A stretch of DNA of 64,000 nucleotides from Brachypodium distachyon (Eukaryota; Streptophyta; Magnoliopsida; Poales; Poaceae): positions 39,866,150-39,930,149 of the forward strand of contig NC_016134.3 of the NCBI RefSeq assembly GCF_000005505.3, read 5' to 3'. The notes under the pieces are model-generated. The model searched no databases and was not told the origin of the DNA. It worked only from the letters and a program-made list of their open reading frames with translations. A program made the position numbers and the translations under genes. How positions within the stretch are numbered: the stretch's first letter is position 1; each line of letters opens with the position of its first letter. Below are positions 1 to 9,179 of the stretch, in pieces.

Positions 1-325
1 CCAAGAAAAAGAAAAAAAGCCCACAAGTGCCCGCTACGGCTGATTACGTGAGAATCGGGTAATCGGCAGCAGCAGGGCATCCGGCCGGTACGTGATCGAT
101 CTATTCCCTGCCGTCACCAGTTCTCTTCCTCTGTTCTTCTTCATCTCCAGACGACGGACGACCAGACCGGACACTGCAGCTTGGGAGACGATCGATTGAT
201 CGAGTCGCCGGAGGCCGGAGCCGGACGCACGTACAGGTAAGTAACTTGCTCGTTCTTTAATTATTTAGATGATTAGGTAATCAACTAATCATCAATTCAT
301 CAACAACTATTCCTATTATTAATAG

Positions 326-3060
326 ATGAAGAGGAAGAATCAATGGTCTGGAAAGACGCCATCAATATCATGTTGGTACAAACCAGTACCAGTTGCTTCA
401 AATTCAAGCTCTAGTATTCCTGCTGTTCAGAATATTGTAGTATCATCTGAAGAGGAAAACGCAAACCCATCTGAGGAAGAGCATCCATCTGTAGATGATA
501 ACTCAACTGATAATCCAATTGATATGCAAACTGATGATCAGAATATTGTAGCATCGGTGGAGTTTCAGAACAGGCTAGAGTAGGAAGTACAGCATATGAA
601 CGGGATCCGGATAAACGCCAACAGATTTGGGAACTCCCTCTGGATAAGCAAGAAGAAGCTCGTCGATTTTATATTTCAGAGGGCCCCTTTCAGCCATACG
701 TGGCCAATTATCCGTATAATGAACATCGTCGTCGATTCCAATATAGCTATTTCACTAATTTTCCTTGGCTAGAGTATTCACTTGTTAAACATCATGCATA
801 TTGCCTGCCTTGTTTCCTCTTCACAAGAAAGCCAAATGGTAGATGTGGCTCGGATACATTCACAGTCGATGGATTTTCGAACTGGAAGAAGGTGAATGCT
901 GGAAAAAATTGTGCTTTCTTAACTCACATGGGCAAAGATTCAAACTCTGCTCATAACTTTTCGGTTCGATCGTTTCATAGTCTGAAAAATAGTATGACTC
1001 ATATCGACAAGGCGATTGTACTAGCATCTGCAAAAATGATTGGAAATGCAAGGCAAAGGCTTAAAGTTACAATTGATTCCATCAAGTAAGAAATATATTT
1101 TTCATTCTTGTACTGTCCAACATTACAGCTTCATATGTTGTAGTATAAATCTATAACAAGGTACTAATAGCCTGTTCTTTTATGATTTCACTAGGTGGTT
1201 AACATTCCAAGCTTGTGCTTTTAGAGGCCATGATGAATCTCCAGGATCCATAAATCAGGGTAATTTCCTTGAACTGATAAAGTCATTGGCTTTGTATAAC
1301 AAGGAGGTGAATGAGGTTGTCCTACAAAATGCTCCACGCAATGCTAAGTACACATCTGGAGAGGTACAACAAGAAATTCTTCAGTTACTATCTTGTAGAG
1401 TGCAGAAAAATATTATAGAAGAAATTGGTACTAGCAAGTTCTGTATAATGGTGGACGAAACTCGAGATGAATCCAAAAAAGAGCAGATGGCATTGGTCAT
1501 TCGATTTGTTAACAAGGAAGGGTTTATAAAGGAGCGGTTCCTTGATGTTATTCATGTAAAAGACACAGTTGCATCGACTCTGAAGGATGCAATTTGTGCT
1601 GTCCTTGTTGATAATAATCTGAATGTGCAAGATATCAGAGGACAAGGATACAACGGGGCAAGCAACATGAGAGGGGAATGGAATGGACTGAAGGCTCTTA
1701 TTCTGAACGAGTGCCCTTATGCATATTATGTCCATTGCATGGCTCATCAGTTACAGTTGGCTCTTGTTGCAGCATCAAGAGAAGTGCCTGATGTGCACAA
1801 TTTTTTTCAGCATGCAAATTTCATCATAAATGTGGTTCGTGCGTCGTCTAAACGCAATGATGAGTTACTTGCAAAACAAGCTATTGAGATTGCACGTGAA
1901 ATTGAATTGGGAGAGCTTGATAGAGGCAAAGGGGCAAATCAAATAGGCTTTTTACAGAGACCAGGGTACACTAGATGGAGCTCTCACTTCAAGTCAATTC
2001 ACAGCTTGCGAAAGATGTTTGTGCTACAATTGCAGTCCTAAGGAGTATAGCAACGGATCGTTCCGTCTCACAATATTCTAGAGGAGATGCTGCAGGAGCC
2101 CTAAAGATAATCATCTCTTTTGATTTTGTTTTTATTCTGCACCTCATGGAGAAAATTATGAAGATAACAGATGTCTTGTGTCAAATACTCCAAAAGAAAT
2201 CTGTTGACATATTGAATGCATTAAATTCTGTCTCAAACACCAAGGCGCTTATTGGTAAGCTAAGGGAAGATGGTTGGGAACCTCTTATGAAGGAGGTTAA
2301 ATCTTTTTGTCTGAAGCATGAGATTGATATCCTAGATTTGAACAACAAGTATGTCTCTTTAATTCCGCCTGTCTTCTATTGCATTCTATTTATCGTACAC
2401 TTTCTCATATTTTTATACAATACGACTTGCAGGTATGCTGATGTGACTAAGTCTCGGAACAAGCATGATAACACAACAACACTTCACCACTATAAAGTAG
2501 ATGTGTTCAACGTTGCCATAGATCAACAAGTGGTGGAGCTCAATAATCAATTTGGTGTTCAAATTACAGAGCTTCTGACACTGTGTGCATCCTTGGATCC
2601 AAGACTTGACTCTTTTGACATATCAAATATATGTTCTTTGGTGGAAAAGTTTTATCCGGCTGATTTTTCTACCCAAGAACGAGCTCAACTGGAGTCTCAG
2701 CTGCCACATTTCCAATTGGATGTCTGCAACCATCCGGAACTAAAATGCGTGCCTTTACTTGCTGATTTGACAGTTGGTCTAGCTAAAACAGGTAAATCTG
2801 ATGCATACTCGATGGTTGATAGGTTATTGCGCTTGGTCATAACTCTACCAGTGTCAACCGCAACCACCAAGCGAGCTTTTTCAGCTATGAAACTGATCAA
2901 GACGCGTCTTCGAAATAAAATGGGAGATGACTTTCTTCGACACTACATGATCGTCTATATTGGGAAGGAATTAGCTAGAAAAGTCACCTCCGATAAGATC
3001 ATTGACTTGTTCGATGAGCTTGGTAGTCGTAGAGTTAAATTTAAGCTCATAGAAATTTAG
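326..3060 (+). pseudogene. hAT transposase (TTF-type zinc finger, DUF4371, hAT dimerisation domain), frameshifted
   Basis: The order is: an acidic N-terminal segment (326-583); a TTF-type finger region around 640-860 with motifs YSYFTNFPWLEYS and HHAYCLPCFLF; a DUF4371-like catalytic core (1195-2000) with IMVDETRD and YVHCMAHQLQLAL; and the C-terminal hAT dimerisation block (about 2840-2960) with LPVSTATTKRAFSAMK. Two introns are visible: CAA|GTAAG at 1085 to CTAG at 1194, and an 84-bp intron 2349-2432 (GTATGT...TTGCAG) that is a multiple of three and so reads through. Lesions: the reading frame changes between about 550 and 583 (stop at 581), and again at about 2024, where one base seems lost in the codon after KMF, giving a stop at 2039. 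The family cuts and pastes hAT elements in the nucleus. This copy is probably dead, although the C-terminal half remains well conserved. Confidence 0.85.
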
Positions 3061-3200
3061 TTTCTTTTGTTCTTGCACACATTTGTTGCTATACTTTCTA
3101 TCGATATACTACATTGAGACTCTTTATATTGAGACTTTATATATTGGTATTTTTATCTATACTTTGTGTTTTTAGTTTTTCGCCCCCCTCATATTCAAAT

Positions 3201-3216
3201 CCTGGCTCCGCCCCTG
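3201..3216 (-). repeat. 3' terminal inverted repeat of the hAT element
   Basis: The 16 bases CCTGGCTCCGCCCCTG lie 141 bp after the transposase stop codon. Read inward they are CAGGGGCGGAGCCAGG, a hAT-like end starting with CAGGG. The partner end is outside the window. Confidence 0.65.
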
Positions 3217-4959
3217 GTTTTGGTCGTGGCACTGACGTGAGTTCCAGTGGGAACATCGGGCGTTTCGTGCAATGCAGCCACCGTGATGGAGGTACTACTA
3301 CGTTGGAATTAATTGTGTACCGCAAACTGTTGCAACTCGCAATAAGTCAACTACTCCTCTTCTATGTACTAGCTAAATACCCATGCGTTGCTATGAATGA
3401 AAAAATTAGACTACTCGCTAAATTAGATTAAAATCACTATTACATGTTAGCGGCACTGCCCATCTTATTCCAATTTTGGTGACAAACATTATCCACGTGT
3501 CAATCTTTTGCAAGAGGTTTAGTTTTTTTCTTTCTTCTTTCCCATTCGACCAAAATATGATCGTGTCCGCAAACACGGATAACGGAACAAATATATTTAG
3601 TTTTTTTTTACAGCAACAAATATGTTTAGTTGTTTGCATTAGAAAGAGAGGAACGTTTGTTTTTTTGACAAAAAAAGATGATGAGATTATTTCTTCACAA
3701 CAGAAAGAGTTGATGGACCGTCGTCACCAATTAGCTTTTTTTTATAAGAGTATAGATATGGAGCTTGTCCGTTCATACGGACTGCTTGAGGATGACGACG
3801 ACTGATCGAGGCCAAACCAAGAAGGAGCGAGTCTATCTATTGTGCACATGCATATATGATCGATCGATCACTCACAAGAGCACTGCACGCACGCACAACG
3901 GAAAAAACTGAGGAAGGATCAGAAACGTCAACTTTAGTGGAAAGCTTCTATACCAGTGTGCGTGCAGTGAAACCTAACCACCGGACAAGCGCAAAAGATT
4001 GTGCCATCATGATCCTAGCGGGATGAACAAAGCAGTGTGCCCCGCTCCTCCCAAAGTCGCCGGCACATGAATCTAATCATACCATATTTTCCTGATGCGT
4101 ACATGATATCGATCTGGCTTCAAATTTGCTTTTTTCGAACGCTATGATCGACTCGGATCGCCAAGTCATCAACAAAAAAAAAAGAAGAACATGATCCAGT
4201 TCAAAAAAAGAAAACAAAAAGGAGATGGCAACGGAGTCGGGGAAAGGGCGAAGAGGCCCGGGATCACTTCGGCCCAAACAGCCCAAAGATTAATAACCTG
4301 GCTGCCCAAACCGGTTCATATACCAAAGTTCCCGCTCTGCATCCTCCGGCGGGCTCCGGATTTTCTTTCTGGTTTTTTAATAATGGCCGGGCGGTGCTGG
4401 GTGGCTGTGGAGAAGGGAGGAAAGATCCACACGGGAGAAGCCGAGAAGCGCAAGATGTTGGCCATCTCCTCTCCACCCAAATCGAGCCGAACACCACCTC
4501 ACCATCCCGTGCATGTGCCATTGTTGGGAAAAATATATATCTGGAGGAGACAACCGGAAAACAGTAAAATGCATTGAGATCCTAAATCTTCTCTGGTGGT
4601 GTCAAATGAGTTCCGGTTCTTTAAAACTGCATATTTAGGTATTTAAGTCATTCATTACACGTCATACGTAGTCAGGGTCAGTTTTGATTGGCACCCAACT
4701 ACCAAAGACAGGTTGACTCCAGCAACATAGATAATGTTTTACACAAAATCATCCAAAAATGTTTGGTCTTTTAATTTTGTAGCCCCTCCACCAACATGAA
4801 GAAAAAAACGAGAAATTTAGATGTGAATAGTGTCATTAAAGAAAAACACAAAATACAAAATTCCAAACGTTATTCATGTCTAAACTTGTCATTTTGTTTG
4901 TATAATAAATTTGTATTTAAAAAAAAAACTGTATACATATACCTTATGAACTCACATGA
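3217..4959. other. Intergenic, no convincing gene
   Basis: I see no coding exon here. The short open frames lack domain-like composition. Bases 3225-3345 resemble 10425-10530 (listed separately). The stretch 4240-4560 is GC-richer and promoter-like but leads to no recognisable gene. Confidence 0.6.
3225..3345 (+). repeat. Dispersed repeat copy 1, unknown class
   Basis: Shares ordered blocks with 10425-10530: GGGAACATCGGGCGTTTC here against GGGAGCATCGAGCGTTTC there, then CCGTGA, TACGTTG, and GCAAACTGTTGCAACT against GCAAAACTGTCGCAACT. It begins right after the hAT end, so it belongs to the DNA the hAT element landed in. Confidence 0.6.
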
Positions 4960-5188
4960 TTTTTCTAAGGGTGTGACTATATCTCAGTCGCTTGATTTGT
5001 AAGAAAAAACTTAAATCTCAGTAGACGTATCAGAACCGTTAGATTAGTATATATGTGGCATATCCACTCCAATCGTTCCATCATTCGATGCGAATCTTAA
5101 GCACAAGCTAAATTTAATGACTGAGCAATCGACTTATACTATCTAACTAAAAATCAGTCGACTTAGATATAGCAACCTGTTTTTCTAA
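4960..5188. mobile_element. Mutator-type (MULE) MITE with 9-bp target site duplication
   Basis: The element (4969-5179, 211 bp) starts GGGTGTGACTATATCTCAG and ends in the inverted form, TTAGATATAGCAACCTG. It is flanked on both sides by the identical 9-mer TTTTTCTAA (4960-4968 and 5180-5188). A 9-bp duplication and TIRs with this CTATATCTCAGTCG core fit non-autonomous Mutator-like elements. There is no coding capacity. Confidence 0.85.
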
Positions 5189-5777
5189 AACTTCCACTTG
5201 TTCTAAGCCATTACTCCCTGTGTACTAAATCTCGTACTACTAAATCCGGCCAACTAATACGGAGCGAAGCAGTTCATAAATATATCGATAGGCTTTGGCG
5301 GTGAGGTCTCGGCGGTTTTGGCTGGTTTCACGAGTGGACAGGGAAACAATATATCATGGCCACCCATGCCCTGAATCAGCAATAATAATCGCCCATGCCC
5401 TGAATCAGCTATTTGGCTTACGTCCGTCCAGAACGCTTTGTACAGGGAGCGCGCCTGAGATGTCGTGCGGCAAGACTGCCGACTGCCGCTGCAGGATGAT
5501 GCCATCAGCAGGCAGCAACTTCAACCACAACCAGTGCAAGGCCATCCATCATCTGGATCAACCTTGCCGCGATATTCGGCAAAAACCTGCCATGTCCGGC
5601 CATCGCGTGCATGACTGTATGGTCAGCGTGGCATACAGGTTAAATTCACAATTAAGAAGATACTCCTACGTAACAATTGCTTCAAAAAAAAACGAAGATA
5701 CGTAACAACACAATTTTTTTTGAGGGAAAAGACACGTAACAACAATTAATTCAACTGATCTTCCTTCGCTTCGGCGA
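5189..5777. other. Intergenic, no gene seen
   Basis: Contains a short duplicated phrase (CCCATGCCCTGAATCAGC at 5364 and 5392) and ordinary AT-rich DNA downstream of the UGT pseudogene. No exon is supported. Confidence 0.6.
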
Positions 5778-7182
5778 TCACTTGTTTGCGTCTTTAATCA
5801 TCTCCCGGGAGAGGCTCTCCAACGCAGAGTACGACGAGTCGACGACCCTCCCTCCCCGACGGCATTCCTGCACAGAGCCTTCATCTCCGCAGCCTTCTCC
5901 CTCGCCTTCTTCCCCTCGCCTTCTTCCCCTCGCCAGAGCCACCCATGAGCGCCTTCACGGCTCGCTCCAGCTCCGACGCGTCAACAAATTAAGTTATTCC
6001 TCTTCCTGTCCACCTCCATCGCGCCCATGTACGCCACCAGCGTGAAGGCGTTGAGGTGCTGCTCGGCGTAGAGCGGCCACGGCACCATCGGCACGCCGAA
6101 CCACAGGCTCTCCAGGATCGAGTTCCACCCGCCGTGCGTCACGAAGCCGCCCGTGGCCGCGTGGGCGAGTATCTCCTTCTGCGGCGCCCTGGCCGGCCAC
6201 ACGAGGCCCCTGCCCTTGGTTCTCTCCAAGAACCCCTCTGGGAGCAGCTCCTCCAGGTTCGCGTCCGTGGGTTCCAGCGCGCCGGGGAATAATGCCGGCG
6301 GGCCACGCAGAACCCACAAGAACCGGTGCCCGCTCCGCTCCAGCCCCGCGGCGACCTCGTGCGCCCTGGCGGCGTCGAACCACCCCATGCTCCCGAAACA
6401 GAGGAGCACCACGGAAGCCGGCGGATGCGCGTCGAGCCACCGAACACACTCGTGCGGCGGCTGCTGCTGCTGCTCCGCTGCCGGGCTCGAGTTCAAGGAG
6501 AGCACGGGACCCACTGGATAGACCGTCGGGGCAGGGATCCCTCTCGTGCACCGGCCGTGGGCGATGGCAGCGAGGACGCTCTGCTCGAGCTCGGCCTGCC
6601 GTGGTACACGAACCACGTGTAGTTCGGGTTCTTCTTGTCCATCAGCGGCGACGGGAAGGACGACGGCGGAACCGGGGGCAACCCTGGAACGTCCACCGTC
6701 CCATCCATCTACCCAAACTCGACGGTGATCTCCTCGTGAAGCGCCGGCAAGCGCAAGCAGAGCGCGTAAAAGGCGGCGTTGGCGGTGAAGTACACGTAGG
6801 CCGGCACGGCGAGCTCGCGGGACACGTCGAGCAGCGTCGTGCAGAAGAAGTCGATGACGAGCGCGGCCACCGGGCAAGTCAGGCCGGTGATGGCCGCCTT
6901 CACGTGCGGCGCGTAGAGCTGCACGAAACGGGAGACGAAATCCTCGATGCCCACGAAGCTGGGGGGCTCAATGGCGGGGAGTTGGTGGAAGCGGATGTCC
7001 AGTCCAGCAGCTTCCACTCGGCGTATGTGGAAAGGCCGGCGACCTCGGACCTGTAGTCCTCCGTCGGTGCCTGCATGACGAGCACCGTGAGCGACAGGGC
7101 GCCGCCGCTGCGGGCGAGCAGCCGCTTGCCGGCGTCGAGCATGGACATCATATGGCCGACGCCCCAGACGGGCAGTTGCCAT
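5778..7182 (-). pseudogene. UDP-glycosyltransferase (family 1, UGT88-like), multiply disrupted
   Basis: The family moves sugar from a UDP-sugar to small acceptors in the cytosol. Recognisable pieces run in order on the minus strand: N-terminal LPVWGVGHMMSMLDAGKRLL (about 7167-7110), then IRFHQLPAIEPPSF, acceptor-region MDKKNPNYTWFVYHGR, and the PSPG sugar-donor box from APQKEILAH to WPLYAEQHLNAF (about 6180-6030). A C-terminal tail SREMIKDANK ends at a TGA at 5778-5780. Lesions: a short deletion right after the start (MATAR runs into LPVWG in another frame); a frame change near 7020; an in-frame TAG at 6709-6711; a deletion with frame change near 6600, removing residues after YHGR; and another frame change near 5985. 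The usual Cys in the HCGWNS motif is Gly (THGGWNS). Normal length would be about 470 aa. UGT88 is inferred from the N-terminal and PSPG wording, not from a search. Confidence 0.85.
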
Positions 7183-7657
7183 CGATGGCCCTTTTCGGGT
7201 AAAGAGAACAAAAGCTAGGAGGGTATGATGAGGGCGCTTCCGGTGCCAATAATAGTTGTTGCTCCGTATCCAAATGAGGAAGGAGTTTAGCGCAACCTGT
7301 TTGTTTGGGCTGGAGATTCTTAGACCTGAGTCAGCTGGATCTTCTTAGACCTGAGAAGCAACTGGAGATTGTCAGATTGTGCTGGTGCTGAACGACTGTT
7401 TGGCAACCTGCTTCTGAGAACAGCTGGTGGGGCTGTAGCTGGTGCTGAAAGTCTAAAATGCCATTGTATGCTGAATGTAATGATTAAGTACTAATTTAAC
7501 ACAGTTTATTTGTTTTGATTGATCTCGGTACCATTTGGGATTCGAAAAAATAAATAAATAATATTATTTGGGTTCAAGAGCAAAATAATAAACCGCAAAA
7601 ATGAATTCGAACATAAAGTGCAATACACACAATTGCATATAGATTTTACCACAAGCG

Positions 7658-7838
7658 ACTAGTTAAATATAATAACAAGTAATCCAAAATATGAAGTGCT
7701 CATACATTGAGACCAGGCACTAGTAGAAAATATAATAGCAAATAGTCCAAAATATGAAGTGCACATACATTAACACGAACCACTAGTAGGAAATATAATA
7801 ACAAGTAGTCCAACATATGAGGTCCAAAATACATACTG
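7658..7838. repeat. Three tandem units of about 62 bp
   Basis: Units start ACTAG at about 7658, 7719 and 7782. They share AAATATAATAACAAGTA, TCCAAAATATGAAGTGC and CATACATT. They lie in the 3' non-coding part of the PIF remnant, next to its transposase stop codon. Confidence 0.75.
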
Positions 7839-7857
7839 GCTCTAGCGTACAACTTTC

Positions 7858-8155
7858 CTATCGACCTATCAAACCATTAGCAATCCTTTCACGAAGCACA
7901 TCCATGTTGGCATTATGGACTCCTTGATGAAGACCAGGAAGGCCCACTGATGGTGTAGGTTCTATGTTCCCCGACATATAGTTCTCATCTCGGTCACATT
8001 TGTAGAACTCGTCATCATGTAGAGCACTCTCTCTAGTCCAGTTATGAAGCGCCATGCATGCAACTATTATACGGGTTTGCTTCTCGATTGCATAAGAAGG
8101 CACATGTAGTAAGATGCGCCATTTCATCTTCAACACACCAAAAGAGCGCTCGTTG
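7858..8155 (-). pseudogene. PIF/Harbinger transposase C-terminal fragment
   Basis: The translated minus strand gives ERSFGVLKMKWRILLHVPSY, then TRIIVACMALHNW and the tail ANMDVLRERIANGLIGR, ending at a TAG at 7858. ER(S/T)FGVLK..WRIL and IV.AC.ALHN are the closing motifs of PIF/DDE_4 transposases. The upstream two thirds of the protein is absent. Instead the same open frame continues into a GC-rich, Pro/Ser/Leu-rich repeat stretch up to 8892, which I read as non-coding sequence joined by an internal deletion. Confidence 0.8.
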
Positions 8156-8224
8156 TCGGGGGCGCCCACGGTGGCGGGTTCCACGGGACTGCAGAGGGAG
8201 GGGCGGTGGAGGGCAGGGGACTCA

Positions 8225-8463
8225 GATCTGACAGTGGAGAGCGGCGCCGGCGGGGGAGGGCGAGGAGGAGAGCTGCTCCGGCGGGGGAGGGAGGGGAGGA
8301 GAGCTGCTCCGGCGGAGGAGGGCAGGGAGGAGATCGGCGCCGGCGGGGATGAGAGCGGTGAGGAGAGCGGCGCCGGCGGGGGAGGGCGGGGAGGACAGCT
8401 GCTCCGGCGGGGGCGGGCGGGGAGGAGACCGGCAGTAGGAACCCTAGCCGTCGCCTCCCATGC

Positions 8464-8515
<52 letters not shown>

Positions 8516-8532
8516 GAGAGGAGAGGAGAGGG
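8225..8532. repeat. GC-rich minisatellite followed by (GA)n microsatellite
   Basis: Imperfect units containing AGCTGCTCCGGCGGGGG and GGCGCCGGCGGGG repeat from about 8225 to 8440. An uninterrupted GA run (about 8470-8510) then passes into GAGAG repeats to 8532. These runs create long artificial open frames on both strands. Confidence 0.85.
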
Positions 8533-8832
8533 GCTGTGAGGAGTGAGGAATCGGTGGGGGTGGGGGAGAGGGGGAAAAAGAGAAGGGTTTTCACTTATAA
8601 AGGCCATGGCATTCTGTTCGTAATTACGGGAAAGTGGAGGGGTAGGGGTTAGCATGGAGAGCCAGAAGCAGGTGGCAAGCTCGGGAAGCACCTCAGGAGG
8701 TGCTTTGGTGCTTCTAGTGCAATGAGAGAAGTGCTTCCCATAAGCATTGAACAGCTTTTTTGCTGTTTGTTTGAGATTGTGTTTTTGGAGGGCTAGAAGC
8801 AGCACAAGCACAAGCACAAACAAACTGGGTCG

Positions 8833-9030
8833 TAGTGTGGATCCGCTTGGATGAATTCTAGAAAAACAGTATAGTGTGGATCTTGTGTTCAAGCACGACT
8901 AAGACATGCTGCCAACTCTAGCGTAACCAAAACGAGCCACGGCTTGTGAAGGTGGCGTGGTTACACGGGGGTCTGGTTTATTGTGGTGGAACCAGGCCAC
9001 ACAGGCTCAAGTCACAGACTTGACGTGTGT
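8833..9030. other. Intergenic
   Basis: Short flank of the PIF element; nothing recognisable. Confidence 0.5.
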
Positions 9031-9175
9031 GTCACATTTTTTAGATTATTTCAGAATTTAATTGGTGTTATTTTTTCAGTGGTAGATGACATACCCATCA
9101 ACAGCATAGGGGTAGGGGTGTGCGTATGTGCGTTCATATGGATGAATGTACGCATGTATTATGCTCTTATGTTTT
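9030..9175 (+). mobile_element. SINE-like retroposon 3' fragment
   Basis: Shares wording and order with 12718-12975 read on its minus strand: ATTTATTTCA-like start, TTTCAGTGGTAG, then ATAGGGGTAGGG and GTGTGCGT...GCGTTCATA. This order matches a widespread Pooideae short retroposon I recall. The middle is missing, so this is a deleted copy in the opposite orientation to the second one. Confidence 0.5.
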
Positions 9176-9179
9176 CAAA

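Larger units (their letters stand above)
1..3216 (+). mobile_element. hAT-superfamily DNA transposon, 3' part (5' end outside window)
   Basis: A transposase remnant fills most of this span, and the element appears to end at 3216 with CCTGGCTCCGCCCCTG. Its reverse complement, CAGGGGCGGAGCCAGG, is a terminus I recall from plant hAT elements. No matching 5' terminus occurs at the left edge, so the element starts before the window. The eight bases after the end (GTTTTGGT, 3217-3224) are the predicted target duplication but cannot be checked here. A probable non-coding first exon ends in ACAG|GTAAGT near 237, with an acceptor TTAATAG just before the ATG at 326. Frameshifts in the transposase suggest this copy cannot move by itself. 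Confidence 0.75.
7291..8832 (-). mobile_element. Internally deleted PIF/Harbinger-like element
   Basis: The left end CGCAACCTGTTTGTTTGGGC matches the inverted right end, read as CGACCCAGTTTGTTTGTGCT. Both sides are flanked by TAG (7288-7290 and 8833-8835), a plausible 3-bp duplication, though PIF elements usually duplicate TWA. Inside is the C-terminus of a DDE_4 (PIF) transposase, a 62-bp repeat block, a GC-rich minisatellite and a GA microsatellite. The catalytic part of the transposase is missing, so the copy is non-autonomous. It sits about 100 bp upstream of the UGT pseudogene start. Confidence 0.7.

Noticed and set aside
7658..7838. CRISPR-like array
   Set aside because: Units are contiguous and diverged with no repeat-spacer pattern, and the DNA is plant nuclear.
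8114..8594. Open frames rich in Arg-Glu or Ser-Leu repeats
   Set aside because: Produced by the GA microsatellite and GC minisatellite inside the PIF remnant.
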